From positions 999,501 to 1,063,500 of the forward strand of contig CP114496.1 of assembly GCA_027186245.1 (NCBI GenBank): a DNA stretch of 64,000 bases, in the 5' to 3' direction. A program made the position numbers and the translations under genes. The notes under the pieces are model-generated. The model saw nothing but the letters and a program-made list of their open reading frames with translations. It was not told where the DNA came from and made no database searches. Positions within the stretch are counted from its first letter, which is position 1. Every line of letters starts with the position of its first letter. Below, piece after piece: positions 26,041 through 39,099 of this stretch. Source of the stretch: Coriaria nepalensis (taxonomy: Eukaryota; Streptophyta; Magnoliopsida; Cucurbitales; Coriariaceae).

Positions 26041-28857
26041 ATTGACATTCTCATTCTATCGAAGGAGATATGATGAGTTGTAAGTGTGCTAGAAGTGACA
26101 AGTTCGTGTATAAAATGATAATCAAGATCAATGTTATTGGCGTGCTTGTGAAAGATAGGATTTGAGCTAAGAAAAATGATGTTTGTACTATCATACAGTA
26201 AAACTTGCCGGTGATGGGAGACAATGCGAAGATCAAGAAGTAAGTGGTGAAGCCAAACAACTTTAGCGGTGGCTAGAGCAAGTGCACGATATTTAGATTA
26301 ACAACTAGAGTGGGAGATTGTCAATTGCTTCTTGAAACTCCATGAAACAAGTTTGCCACCGAGAAAAATATAGTAACCAGAGGTGGACCTATTAGTGTCT
26401 AGACAGCTGGCTTGATCCACATCTAAGTAAGCTATTGAAAGGAGAGACCAAAGGCGATTGTGTCCTTGACATGATGAAGAATTCGTTTAACCTCTTAAAA
26501 TGGTAATTGGTAGGAGCGTGAAGAAATTGACTGATGAACTTCATAGAATGAGAAAGATTTGATAGAGAAATAATTAAGTATTGTAAAACTCAAACGAGAA
26601 AATGGTAAAATGTAGGATTTGAGAAGGGAGTACCGTCAAGATATAACATTAGGCAACAACCATTGGTGTAGCAGTCTATTTACACTCAAGCAATTGAGCA
26701 CGTGCAAGAATGTCATGAAAATATTTGGTTTAACCAACAAATAAGTCATCATTGGTACACGTGACTTCAAGACCAAGAAAATAATTTAATGAACCAATAT
26801 TGTTGGTGGTAAACTCAGTGTTGATTTTACAAAAAAAGTGACTAAAAAGAGTCAAATTATTGCCAGTAATAATAATGTCATCTACATAAAGGAGAAGTTA
26901 TAAAAGAGTACTATTATTATGGAGGACAAAGAGAGATATATCGGCTTTACGACATAAGAATCCAAGAGGAGAAAGAAAGATATTAAATTGTTGAAACCAT
27001 GCCTGAGGAGCTTGTTTGAATCTATTCTGAGATGGTATGTATGGACATGAAATTTGATGATGAATTCTATGAGATCGAAAATAAGTTTAAAAAAGATTAC
27101 TTCTGAATTTCGCACCACCGTTACTTTGAAAAACCTTGAGTTTGCATGCATGTTGTCGTTCAACAAAGGTATAAAAGTGAAGAAAAATATCATAAGTATC
27201 AGATTTATGTTTCATAAGATATAACCAAGTAAACGTGAAAAATCATCAATAAAGAGAACACAATATGCAAAGCGAAGTGAAGATGTGGTTGGCGGGGGCC
27301 TTATATATCAAAATAAATAAGATCTAAAATATTAGCTGCTCGACGATCATTATGTGTAAATAGCAATTAATGACTCTTAACAAGTTGACATACATCACAA
27401 AGTTTAGGAGTATGAAGAATAGAAGTAAGATAAATATGTCATTTTTTATTCAATAAAGAAATAATAAATTATTGATGTGACTAAGTCTTGCATGTCAAAA
27501 GTAGAAGTAAGAATAAAAGTAGGAAATTTTGCATGTCATAAAGTCCATAAATACAAAGAAGCTCATAAAACCGAACTACTAAAAGCAGAAATAAAAGCTG
27601 AGTGACCTTTCTGAAGTACATAAAGACCCTGTTATTTTTTACCGGTCGCCACCACCTGACTTGTTCTTCGAATCTGAATGGTAAATGAGTCATAAGCAAA
27701 AGTAACACTAAGGAGAAAATCTGATGTTAGCTTGCTAATAGAGAGCAAAGTTTTGGTGAGATGTGGAACAACTAGCACGTTCAATAAACGAACATTTGGG
27801 AAGGGAGAGGAAGTACCAACATAAGAAATAGGAAGAGAAGCCTTATTCACAATAATAATAGAATCTTTATCATGATGTGGTGCAATAGAATCAAAGGTAG
27901 AAGGATGAGAAATCATATGAGCGAAGGTGCCCTTGTTAATATAACAATTGGATTAAGTGCCATTGGAGAGGTTACACGAATCGACAAAGGCAGCAGAAAG
28001 TTTTGCACTTTCATCATTCTGTTCATATAACTTACGATAGTGATCCGTTGTATTACCATCAGCTTTGAACTTGAAGAGTGCGATCCATGACCATGACTGA
28101 CCACGATAATTTTTGTTGTAGCCCTTACCATGAGTACTAGAAAAAGAACAATTAGCAAAAAAATATACGAGAAGATTCGGGGGTACCTTCAATTGATTTT
28201 TAAAACAATTAAAAACTTTTAACTTTAAAAACTAAATCCTTGAAACCGGACAACGGTGTGAGAGCCATTTAGGTACATAAAAACTGGAGAATGAGAGGCC
28301 GAGTCTACATAAAAACTAGTGAGACTTATCGATTTCATCAATGGGGTGAACAATAGTAGTAAGTTGATTATATGATGCTTTGAAGGACCTAGCATAATCA
28401 GCAATGGAATGGAACCCCTATTTCATCAAATGGAGATCATCTTTAATCTGAAACTCACGTTCTATGACTAAGGGCAGTCTCTAAGGCAAGCCAAACCGAG
28501 CGAGATAAAGTGCATGAAGTGACTTTGGCCATGGCCTCTTCTGTACGGGAAGAAAAGGGAAACTAAGAATATGTTGATCTATTGTAATTCATTCTTGGAA
28601 TTTTTGATTCACCATAGGTGGGTTGTCCGCAATGGTGGCGAGCGGTGCTGGGATAGTTCCATCAACAAAATCTACAAAATTTGGCAAGAGAGGAGATGTA
28701 CAAATAAGCTCTTACATAATAGGTGATTGAACATGGATAGTTTGATGGTTATCATGTGAATCAATTGTCGAGGGAGAGGGAAGGAGGTGTTAGAGAAAGA
28801 GGACGAGTCGGTCATAAAGATCGGAGGAGGAGTTAAACTTAGGATGCTATATGATAA
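26041..28857 (-). mobile_element. Decayed Ty1-copia retrotransposon (family A)
   Basis: Read on the minus strand, the order is gag remnants (about 28.8-28.2 kb), protease (HMISHPSTFDS...LLSISKLTSDF, near 27.9-27.65 kb), integrase fragments (about 27.3 kb), reverse transcriptase with YVDDIIITGNN near 26.88 kb and NYFLGLEVT after it, and RNase H (VWLHHLLLDLR... and HYHFIHELV-like residues at 26.3-26.05 kb). This PR-INT-RT-RH order defines copia. Many stops and frameshifts are present, so the element is dead. At the gag side, 28848-28864 is a degraded complement of the initiator-tRNA-Met primer-binding site, marking the 5' end. No clear 3' LTR was found at 26.0 kb. Confidence 0.82.
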
Positions 28858-29060
28858 TATGTAAAGGTTTGGTAAAATTCACCACAAATTATGTTGTCTA
28901 TTGTGTATTATATATAAAACAATACAAGTAATATAAGGAAAGTAAATTACAATAAAATAATCTAAAAATAAAGAAACAAATCAATAAGAAGATATGTGCA
29001 TATCAATAAGAGAAAATTAAGGAATATCCTTAATAGGGCCCATAATTTCTTTTATTAAAA
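28858..29060 (-). mobile_element. Probable 5' LTR remnant of copia family A
   Basis: The stretch 'ggtaaaattcaccaca...tgtgtattatatataaaa...aatacaag' abuts the degraded primer-binding site and recurs at 56.9 kb beside another fragment of the same family. It is probably LTR sequence. Its outer end is unclear. Confidence 0.5.
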
Positions 29061-30129
29061 AAACCCTTACCTGACTGAACTACTTTGTCAAGCATCTGAC
29101 ATGTCGGACTTCATTTAATAATTAAAAAACAAAAACTGAAAAATGAAGAAAAAGACAGGTTGCTTAACCTCCCTCCCTCGACCAATGCCTGACACATCCC
29201 TCAATCCGCTCATTCACCGCCGCCCGAAGCCCTCTATTCCAGTAAGATCCACTGTCATCCTCCCTCTACTTCTTAGTCACTCGTTGATGCTTACCTTTCC
29301 TTCCTTCCTTTCCCAGTCAGATCTTCTAACCCTTTCTGCACCCGACGCTGCCCATCCTTCCTCACCTAACGCACTTCTCTGCTTCACCCAACACCACTGC
29401 TCCCTCCGATACAAAATGATGCAATGCTCTCCCTCTTCCTATTTCCTCTACCCATTCGCCGACCCTCCCTCCACTTCTTCCTCTGAGCCATCCACCGCCC
29501 AACCCTCCCTCCTCTTATTTCCTCTGCCCATCCGTTGCCCCTCCCTCAATCCATCCTTTCTCCAGTTATGAATTTGTCGGAGATGCGCATGGACGATCAT
29601 CTCGATTCATTGGTAATATTCTGATTAGTTAGAGTTTATGATCTGTTTCAATTTATCTGAACCTTTTTTGTATGCATGGGCAATTGAGTTCTCAGTTCTA
29701 TATGCACCTAGCCACCTACAAAATAATTTGAGATGATTTTAGTCGATGATTATAAATGTTGATCATGTTTCTACATATATACTCAAATATATTAGGGATT
29801 TAGACTTAAATTGATATATGAGAATAAACGGCTTAAGCCTGTTACTACATTGGATATTGAAATGTATTGGGTATTTAGATTTAAATTGACTGAAAGACCT
29901 TTAATTGCAATCTAGATAAGATGTTATATATATGATTTTGTGTCACTGCATTATTCCTTATTGAATGAAAAAATACTAATAGGACGTGTCCAATGAAATA
30001 ATGTATCACTTGTCCCTTCATTAGAGGACCTTTCCTTCTTTGATTATGATGTATAAATTAATGATAACACAACAACATGTGTTACAAATCAAGGCAGAAA
30101 GAGAATTAAACAAAAAAGAAGTCTACAAA
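29061..30129. other. Intergenic; pyrimidine-rich patch
   Basis: At 29150-29570 the plus strand is C/T-rich with a long Pro/Ser/Leu open frame. The low-complexity composition explains the frame, and no domain is seen. The rest is AT-rich. Confidence 0.3.
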
Positions 30130-32150
30130 AAAAAAAAAAAAACCACCACGTTCTATTGAGACTAATGCAAAGAAATGATTGACAAGGATTTCGACATGAG
30201 ATAATTTCATAGCAGATACAAAGATGGGGACGATAACATGCATTCATTGTAAAGGGTTATGTCCTATAAGGGTAGCAGGGAATTTGGAACATCGCACCTG
30301 ATATAGTACACTAACAATCATTGTCGTGTAAGGAAAAAAAGCAGATGGGAGCACATAGTTGATTGCGCATTGGTAATATAATTTATTTTTCAAGGAGTTT
30401 GATAGATTGTTTAATTTTAGTTTAATTAAATTCGAATGTAAATTTTAATTTACTTTAATTTATTATGCAGTTTTGATGGGTCATCTAGTAAAACAGCTAT
30501 TGGGCGGTGGATTATTGAGTCGGAGCAGGCCTTCCACTAAGTATAGTTCTCAAGCATCATTAGATTATTGAAGACAATTGATCCACATGTGGAGGTGCCA
30601 TCACGGTTCACAATTGCACGTGAAGTGATGAAGTTATTTATGATAATTTCGGTGAAGTTGCGAGGGTTTTTCAAGAAGTTTGATGAATATGTCTCAGTTA
30701 GCACCAACATATGGACTTCCATTTTAAATATATCCTATATGTGTGTGACTGCCCACTACGTTGATTGTACCTGGGAGGTTCAAAAGAACGTGATTTCTTT
30801 CAAGGTCGTGGACTATCACAAAAGCAGTACTATCAGGAAGCTACGAGTTAAGATTATTTGTGAGTAAGGCATTCTTTGTGTTGGTGCATGACAATAGACA
30901 ACACTTTAGCTAATAACATAGCTATATCTAACTTGAAGAAAAAACTTCAGAAAAAGGAGATGTTGCTATGCAGGAATTAGATACACTTCAGGTAAATGCT
31001 CAAATACATTTAGACTTTAACATTTAGACCTTAACATTCCTTTTAATTTATGCTTATAGATTTAGTAATGATGATTTTTGTCTTCTCATAAGTGTGCATG
31101 CCACATAATTAATATCATTGTGCACGAGAGATTGCAAGTATCGAACAATTTTATAGAGAAGATTCGTGCAGTAGTTAAGTGCATTAAATCATCGTTGGCA
31201 CGAGAAAAGGCATTCAAGAAATGTTGTGAATGGTAAGACTACGACTTTGAACAAAAGATGTGGCTTGACACCGCAACTAGGTAGAACTCGAATTACATTA
31301 TGCTTCAAAAAGCATATCCATATCGTAATGCAATTATGAAGTAAGTTTCATGCCGTTTCTATTTTATCTTACACTTTCTATAATATAAGATTTTTTCTTA
31401 CTTATGAATCTATTTTATTGACTCGGGCTATAGATGGAAGAGCAAGCATTTCTAAAACTGAGTGATGATGATTGGGAAATGGCCCAAATGCATCTAAAAT
31501 TTTTGGGACACTTTCTTGATGTAACTGAGATGTTATCTTCCACTAGGCATGCAATCGTCTATCAATATTATATGCAAATATTCACCCTTCAAAAGATAAT
31601 TAGAGAAATATCTCAAGACACACAAACTCTTATACTTGATAAGGTGGCTGACCGTATGCAAGAAAAAGTCGATAGGTATTGGGGCAATCCTAATAATAGG
31701 AATCTCTTAGTTTGTGTTGGCAGTCTGTTGGATTCTTGAAACAAGACATCAATGATTTTAGAAATACTCGAGTACCTTTATGAGAAAAGCTCTGAAAGTC
31801 TGGGACAAGCCAACCGGTTGCTTAGAGAATCGCGAGAGTGTTTGCAGTCTTTGTATGATTGCTATAAAAAATGAGATCTTTCATCAACGTCAATAAGCCT
31901 CACATTATCTGATGTCTCATCTATTTCACAGCAAGATGTAGGGACACGATCTTCTTAAAAACTTAGCAATTTAGTGAAAGATTTCTATGTGAGTCGTAAT
32001 TCGAGGTTGCTCACTCAACATACTACAAAGGTGTAGCAATATATAGATATTGATGGTCTTGTTAATTGCCAAGATCACTTTGATGTCCTACAATGCTGGA
32101 GGGTAAATGAGCACAAATACCCGACACTACAGTGAATAGCCAAAGATATT
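30130..32150 (+). mobile_element. Decayed hAT-family transposase (RICESLEEPER-type)
   Basis: Fragments in several frames follow the order of plant hAT transposases. First comes a BED-like zinc-finger remnant (C-I-H-C near 30240). Next is the DNA-binding/catalytic core start (FTIAREVMKLFM...VSTNIWTS, near 30600-30730) and a YQYYMQIFTLQKIIREI segment (about 31560). The C-terminal dimerisation block follows (FDVLQCWRVNEHKYPTLQ near 32080, then VSTVASESMF near 32165). Stops occur between most blocks. The element is dead, but all major regions are represented. Confidence 0.8.
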
Positions 32151-32214
32151 TTTTTCATATTTGTATCTACGGTTGCTTCAGAGTCCATGTTTAGTTTAAT
32201 ATATACAATTAGTT

Positions 32215-32565
32215 AATTACACATAAAAAATAAATAAAATAAAATAAAATAAAAAATTACGAATACCCAACTATCCTACCTGATCTTATATGGATTAAGT
32301 GCCTCATGTTTCAATTAGATTGAATATCCGATCAGACTTAAATAGTCGGATATCCACATGCATCGGATATTAAGTAATATTTTACTTATTACTTACCTAG
32401 GAGAGAGAGAATTTTTTACTTATAAATTAATTACATGTTTTCCGAGACATCTGGAATAATTCTAACAAATATTAAGTAATATTTTATATACTATTATTTG
32501 AGATCACGAATCAAATTGAACCCGATAAATTTATTTTAATATCTGACTCGACTCGACTCGACAGG
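32215..32565. repeat. Possible subterminal region of the hAT element
   Basis: Motifs of the type ATATCCGATC / GTCGGATATCC / ATCGGATATTAAG occur in both orientations within about 60 bases, followed by (GACTC)n at 32548-32563. Short direct and inverted motifs are typical of hAT subterminal regions. The terminal inverted repeat itself is not identified. Confidence 0.35.
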
Positions 32566-33175
32566 TGTGTACATAAGAACATCGTATCATGACCTATATA
32601 TTGATATTGTACATTTATACGTATCGTTTCAAGTTTTCAACTTATGGACAACACCTAAATTACTTAAGACTGTTCGTGACAGTGTGAAATGAAATAAGCA
32701 AAACCACCAAGCCAGCTTAGTTAAAATTTGTTTTTATTCGGCCCGAGCTTATTGTAAGACAGGGACAATCTTAGGAATAGTCACTTAATTTGGACACTAT
32801 TATTTAATTTCTAATTCCAAATAGGAATAAAGAAAAAAAAAGAATGACAACAAAAATCATGACCTAAATCTATTTGTTTTTTTTTTTTTTTTTTTTTTTA
32901 AGTATCATGTGGTTATATGCACTAGATATTCACATGTACTCATCCACTTCCCCGGCCAATTAATTACGATGAAACATCTATTGAGTAAAGATCATATACA
33001 TGCTAAGTCAAAAGTTGTCTTGATTAATCAATTAAGAGTCCAACACGAAATTTCAATGCACGATTCTATAATATATACGATAATATCCTATCATTATCAT
33101 CAAGTTTGTCCCCACTACACAGTAAACATTAGTCATTCGTGGAATTAGGTTAGGGGCCAGGTGGGGGCAACTGTT

Positions 33176-33560
33176 CCTAGAGGTGTACTTAAGCCGAGTT
33201 GAGCCGAATATCACTTAAACTTGACTCGAGTTTGGCTGGAGTTCGATTAATTATGAGTCAAAAGACAATAATTTTAAAGAATTAAAAGAATTATAGCATT
33301 AAATTTACCGATTATGGATTCATGATAAACTTGACTTTAAAATATAATCACTATTTTTTTCATTTTACGAACTTTACGAGTATAGTAGTAGAGTGTTAAA
33401 GTTACCGATAATATAATGTGTGACAAATGAGGTAAAATAGAAATATATAATATGAACCATAACATATAATAGTCAAAGTCGACTAGTCTATTTACCATCA
33501 TGATTTATAATATATCTCAATCACACATTCAAGATAAACTATTATTATGATCGGCTCACC
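33176..33560. repeat. Possible hAT-like MITE
   Basis: The left end TAGAGGTGTACTTAAGCCGA and the right end TCGGCTCACCCCTAA look like imperfect inverted ends of the TAGGGGTG type used by hAT elements; a GAGTCA/TTGACTCGAG-rich left side fits. No matching target duplication was recognised, so this is tentative. Confidence 0.3.
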
Positions 33561-35649
33561 CCTAAGATGAATTCTTGATTCCACCATTGATAATAATAAC
33601 ACTATATAGTGTATATCACTGTTATTCATCATCATTCATCAATAGTTTTCATGTAATCATGAAATAATTTATATTTTAACAAATTTTGAAATATTTGAGA
33701 TTTACAAGCAATAAACTAGTTTGTATTAATGATAATATATATCTATATTATTTATATTTAATTTATAATTTCTAGAGAAATTTAAATTTTCAATTTAAAA
33801 TCGAGTAATAATAAGTTAAGTAATACATTTTTTTTTTATATTATCGATTAATTCACATTTCTAATATAATAGGATAATTCTTGATAATTTCATTCTTAAA
33901 TAGGTAAATTACAAATGCCGTAGAATATTTGTCTGAGACGTAAGCAAATAGCATATTTTTGTTTTATTTTACTTGTTCACTATCTTCTAATCTAGTATTC
34001 AAATATTTAGTACGATTTATAAATTTATTTTTAGATTTATTTTTAATTTATTTTTGGCACAAACTTCTAATACAGCATTCAAATATTAACTATTTCTTGT
34101 CTTATTGTACGTATACGAGGAGGAATTGGAATGATTCAACCTAGCCATGCAATTATACATAAATTAAGACATAATTTGTCGGACCTATAGCTAATGTCTG
34201 TCTGCATTAAGCAAAATGATTTGAGTTCGGTAATAATAGCTAGAGTGGCTTTTGAGGTTAGAGCTCCTTTCCCAATTGCTTTTAGTGTAGATTTTCAATA
34301 GCTAGAGTGGCTTTTGGATTAATCCTTCCTCTCTTGAACTAGTTTTTTGAAATGTATTTGAACTAGATCCGTTTATGATGGGATCAGGGTCGGAACATGC
34401 AGGGTATTATATATCAAAGGTATATCTTTACCTCCCGTCTAGGATGAATCAATCATCGAATGAATGCCAACTTAGTATTTACTATTTAAAGATCGTGTAA
34501 GTTGAGCTCTAAATTTTCCAGGGAAAAAAAAAAAAAAAAAGAGAGGACCAGTGTAGCTTTCGAGGTCGAACTTACGTTACGTTCTATCATTTTCAATAAT
34601 CAATGGATGGGCTTCAATTTCATTCCACGTGTCTAGTTATACTTTTAACATTGCTCTCTCTATCTTCTCACCTCTTACAATTCACATATCACGAAGCATT
34701 CACTCGTTACCAATTTAGAGTCGGAATCACCATACTAAATATCAAAAGCTTTTTTTTTTTTTGGGGGGGGCCAAATAGTATCAAAAGCTTCTTGACCCAC
34801 ATCTAGCACAGATTTTAGTTCTGATCTCCCTACTAGATAATGGTAATGGGATCAAAATCAATCTTAATCCCGATCCGTCTAATATGAAAAAAGATAAAAA
34901 AAAAAACTTATGCACTCAATCTCGCACTAGTATCGAAAAATTCAAAACCATAACCGATACTACCTATCTCTAATGAGAAATTTGCCTAGTACCCCTAGAC
35001 TTTCACTTCCTATTCATTATGTACTTGCATATGTTAACAATAATTATTCTTATTATACATTATCAAGCCCTTTCTAACAACTTAAAATTGCGGGAAGATT
35101 GGTAATTCAACATCTTTTAAGTTAAACTACTCAATATTAGTGATCGAGTGGGAGGAAAGTGAATTTCAGTGAGTATATTAGAGTATTAAAATAATACATA
35201 TAAAGCATTTTGCATCATGCATGATCACACCACAAATTACAAAGGAAAAAAGGAAAACGGTGTTGAATGCACTCGGCATGGAAGACAGAGAGAGAGTGAA
35301 TAGAAGTCCAAGTATAAGCTGACTTTTGCGAGCAATGAGTAAATGCTGAATTGCTGTCCATTTTGACTCTTTCCGGGAGAGAAAGGGTCTTTAATTTTAC
35401 CTCATTTAGTCAGCCATCCAAAACACTCCCTTGTCCCTTCTCTCTCTCTCTATATATGTCTATGTATATATATACGGACAAGGACTCTTGCCTTATATAG
35501 TACGCTTGTCCCTCTTGCACATTTCAAATTTCAAGATCAGAATAATTCACTGATATAAAAACACCCAGTTTGAGATCAGAAAGAAGATCTAGACTTGATT
35601 GAAATTTTTTTTTTTCCTTTGCTTAGCAATAGAAAAAAGAAAAAGAATT
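33561..35649. promoter_or_regulatory. Intergenic and MYB60-like upstream region
   Basis: The MYB start codon is at 35650. Upstream, a CTCTCTCTCTATATATG pyrimidine/TATA stretch near 35441-35475 and TTATATAGTAC near 35494 are TATA candidates. Several AAAG (DOF-type) motifs are present, the kind of site reported for guard-cell expression of AtMYB60, but their number here is not remarkable for AT-rich DNA. No other gene is seen. Confidence 0.4.
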
Positions 35650-37100
35650 ATGGGAAGGCCACCTTGTTGTGACAAAATTGGTGTAAAGAAAGGGCCATGG
35701 ACTCCAGAAGAAGATATTGTTTTGGTCTCTTACATTCAAGAACATGGTCCTGGAAATTGGAGATCAGTCCCAGCTAAAACAGGTTAGCTTTTATTAACTC
35801 TGACTAAAAGTCTATGGTTAAGTTATTACATCTTTCGGTTTGGTTTGGTTTGAGCATTAAAGGATTGCAATAACTGCATGAATTAATATCGTGTAGTTAT
35901 AACCTGCAAGTTTAACCTACCTAAAATTGTCTTCCTGATTCTATGTTCAATGTTACAGGTTTGCTTAGATGCAGTAAGAGTTGCAGACTGAGATGGACGA
36001 ACTATCTCCGGCCGGGTATTAAGCGCGGTAACTTCACCGATCATGAAGAGAAGATGATCATCCATCTTCAAGCTCTTCTGGGCAATAGGTGAAATTTCAT
36101 TATCAACATCTAATCTCCTTTTCTTTTTCCTCTCCTTTCTTCTCTTCCTCTCCAAAATTGTATGCTATTATATATATTAAGTGATTTTTTGGGAGAAATT
36201 GTAAGTTACCATGAGGTCGATAATCGATTCAAAACTAAGGTTCATTTTTTTTGTAGAATTGATTCAGATCTTACCGATAAACCAAAATACTTTTAATATT
36301 TTAAATAATTCATCGATCTATATACCTATATATTTTGTAGTTTCTAACAAATTTTAGTTTTTTTTTTTTTGGTTGTCTTTAAATTGTGCAGATGGGCAGC
36401 TATAGCTTTGTACCTTCCACAGAGAACGGATAATGATATAAAGAATTATTGGAATACCCATTTGAAGAAAAAGCTGAGAAAGCTTCAAACAAGCAACATC
36501 AATGAAGATCAACTTTCTTCACACTCCTCACAAACATCATTCACAAAGGGTCAGTGGGAAAGAAGGCTTCAAACAGACATACACATGGCCAAACAAGCCT
36601 TATGTGAAGCTCTATCCCTTGACAAGGATCAAGATCAAAAACTAAACTACGTCCATGATCTTAAGGAATCCAAACCTTCCCTTGCCGATAGCAAGCCTAC
36701 AAACTCCCAACCACCACAATCATCATCATCATCTACTTACGCATCCAGTACCGAAAACATTTCCCGATTGCTCGAAAACTGGATGAAAAATAAGCCCAAA
36801 TCATCATCGCCATCATCTTCATCTCAAACACACCCTAATATAATTCCGAGTGCTTCTCCTGATGGTTTTGATTTCTTATTCAATAACAGCCTCATGAACA
36901 ACACTATTTCCACATCTGAAGCCTCACTGTCTTTATCTGTGGAGGAGACTGTGGCAAATCGTACCCCGGAAACTTGTAGTGTTGAGGCACATGAGGTGCC
37001 TCAAGAGCTTAGTTTGCTTGAAAAATGGCTTTTTGATGATGGCTGTCATGAAGACCTACTTAACATGTCACTAGAGGATTGTCCTGAAGGTTTGTTTTAA
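35650..37100 (+). CDS. MYB60: R2R3-MYB transcription factor, MYB60-like
   Basis: Three exons, 35650-35782, 35959-36088 and 36392-37100, have the two canonical R2R3-MYB intron positions and give 323 residues. R2 has W17, W37 and W57; R3 has F70, W89 and W108. The N-terminus [19 protein letters not shown] and [11 protein letters not shown] are typical of subgroup 1 and its neighbours. The [26 protein letters not shown] block, [12 protein letters not shown], and the C-terminal [11 protein letters not shown] followed by a GLF end match the AtMYB60 layout rather than MYB30/94/96. AtMYB60 promotes stomatal opening, is guard-cell specific and is repressed by ABA and drought; a similar role here is inference. 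The frame is complete. Confidence 0.92.
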
Positions 37101-38271
37101 CTAGTTATTAAAAGTTCCTTTGTTTTCTTTTTATGTGGTAAGTAGGACTTTGCAGTTGATTAGTTTGTAGAGAGCTTCTTTCCGGCCGACCTCTTTCCCG
37201 AGAATATGATGATCGGGTCCATAGTTGCCGGAGGAGGAGAAGTGTAAATTATATATCAATAAGCATATATATCGGTAATATATATGTACTTTGCTCATGT
37301 GATAATAACTGTAGTTTCGTCTTATCTTTTCAATTACAAAGTAGAACTTATAAATCTTTGGTACTTTGAAACTTATTTGGGGAAACAAAGAGGGAGAATA
37401 TTGTCTAGTTCAGAAAACGTACAGCATGGTCTAAATTCATCTTGCTTGGATCCACAATAACTAGTTTAAGCTTGCAAAATGAAGTCTAAGTCCTCAAACA
37501 CTAAGTTCAACTTCTCATTAGTTTGCAATTAAGATATATAACAACCTAGTTGTTTTGAATAACATCTCACATTGGTAGCGGCTGTGTCGGAAAAAAAATT
37601 GTAAAAGTGGCAAAAGACATTATATAAAAATTGCGACGAGTAAAAAATATATTTGTAACAAAAAATTGAAGGATTTATTTATATATTAAATTAAAAAAAA
37701 AAAAAGGCTAAAAGTTTACGGTGAGCAATGCTTACATTGCCGACGTTGTTTCCGGCCATGGACATCAAGAATATAAATCTTAAGGTATATGCTAAAATAG
37801 TGTCCAATATTAAGGGTCCCCACCTTGAAATGTGTTCATGAGACAACATTAGCATCCGGTTTTCAATCCGATTCCTTAAATGTAGCTTACTTTTAATTAG
37901 TAGCTACTGTAATTATCTTCATTTTAATGATTAGAAGCTAAGTTAAATGGATACTCCATCCTCGTGCCGAAAATTTTGCTTGTATTATCTTTACACTACT
38001 CCATCTAACACATGACCGACATGTCACACCTTGACTTAGTGACAGAACCGGTGTTTCCACACACATTGTGTGCCCCCACATGCCCCGCGTTAGGGACACC
38101 AACATGGTGTTCATGTATTAAAAATTTCCTTAAAACAAAAAAAGAGAATTTATAAGATATATTATATATACGGAAAATAGATTCATCTTAATTTTATATT
38201 ATTTTAATATAATATATAATAAAATAATATTAAAATAATATATATAATAAAAATAAATTAATTTACCATAA

Positions 38272-38319
<48 letters not shown>

Positions 38320-39099
38320 AACGGAGGACCTTAGTCATAGAGCAACTAGCCAACTATAAATAAGTAATGCAGTAATCATCTAATTGGTTCTTGACTTAAA
38401 ACAATTAATCTGTTTTCTCTTTCTTCATAGTTTTCCCAAATTAAAGTTTCATTTTGTAGAGTTATTTTTCTCGGGATAGAATCAAGTTGATCAGTAAAAT
38501 TGCCTTTGGAAATCAAAACCTGCAAATGACAGTCTTGAATGCACATCATGTGAAGTTCTTAGGATATGCAACCTTACCTCATGCTTATACTTCTAACCTA
38601 TATCGTTTAGAGTCTTAGCTTTATGTATATTTATCAAGTGTTAATACCACTTCAACTTTGCTAGTTGGACGTAGCCATGTGCATCTCAGACAGGCACAAC
38701 TAACCTTAAAAGCTTGAAATTAGTAACTTAGATCTTCTTGGCAATAATTTCTTTTTTAAAACATTTTTTTTTTGTAATTATTATAAAAAAAAAAATTTAT
38801 TTTTATAGTTGTGAAAAATAAAATTACTTTTATATTTTTTTTTAATTTTACCGTTTTTACAAAAATTAAATTTTATAAAATAGAGAGAAAAAAAATTTAT
38901 CGTATATATTTTATCTATTAAAGAAATTAATTTTCGTATTTATAAATATGAAAACATATTTTTAAAAAATATTATCAGATAGACCATAAATAATTGTGAG
39001 ACAAAATTTTACAAGACAGCTTGTACATGCAAAAGACAAAACTAACTTGTATTCCTTTAGGGACCGTTTCTTCCTTTAAATCACAATTCACACTATATA
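37101..39099. other. Intergenic, AT-rich
   Basis: The MYB 3' UTR lies at the start. Then comes plain AT-rich sequence, a (TA)n tract at 38274-38304 and poly-A/T runs near 38760-38900. No gene is recognised. Confidence 0.4.

Noticed and set aside
29143..29571. 142-codon Pro/Ser-rich open frame
   Set aside because: The frame is open because of C/T-rich composition. No family signature, no splice context and no conserved start.
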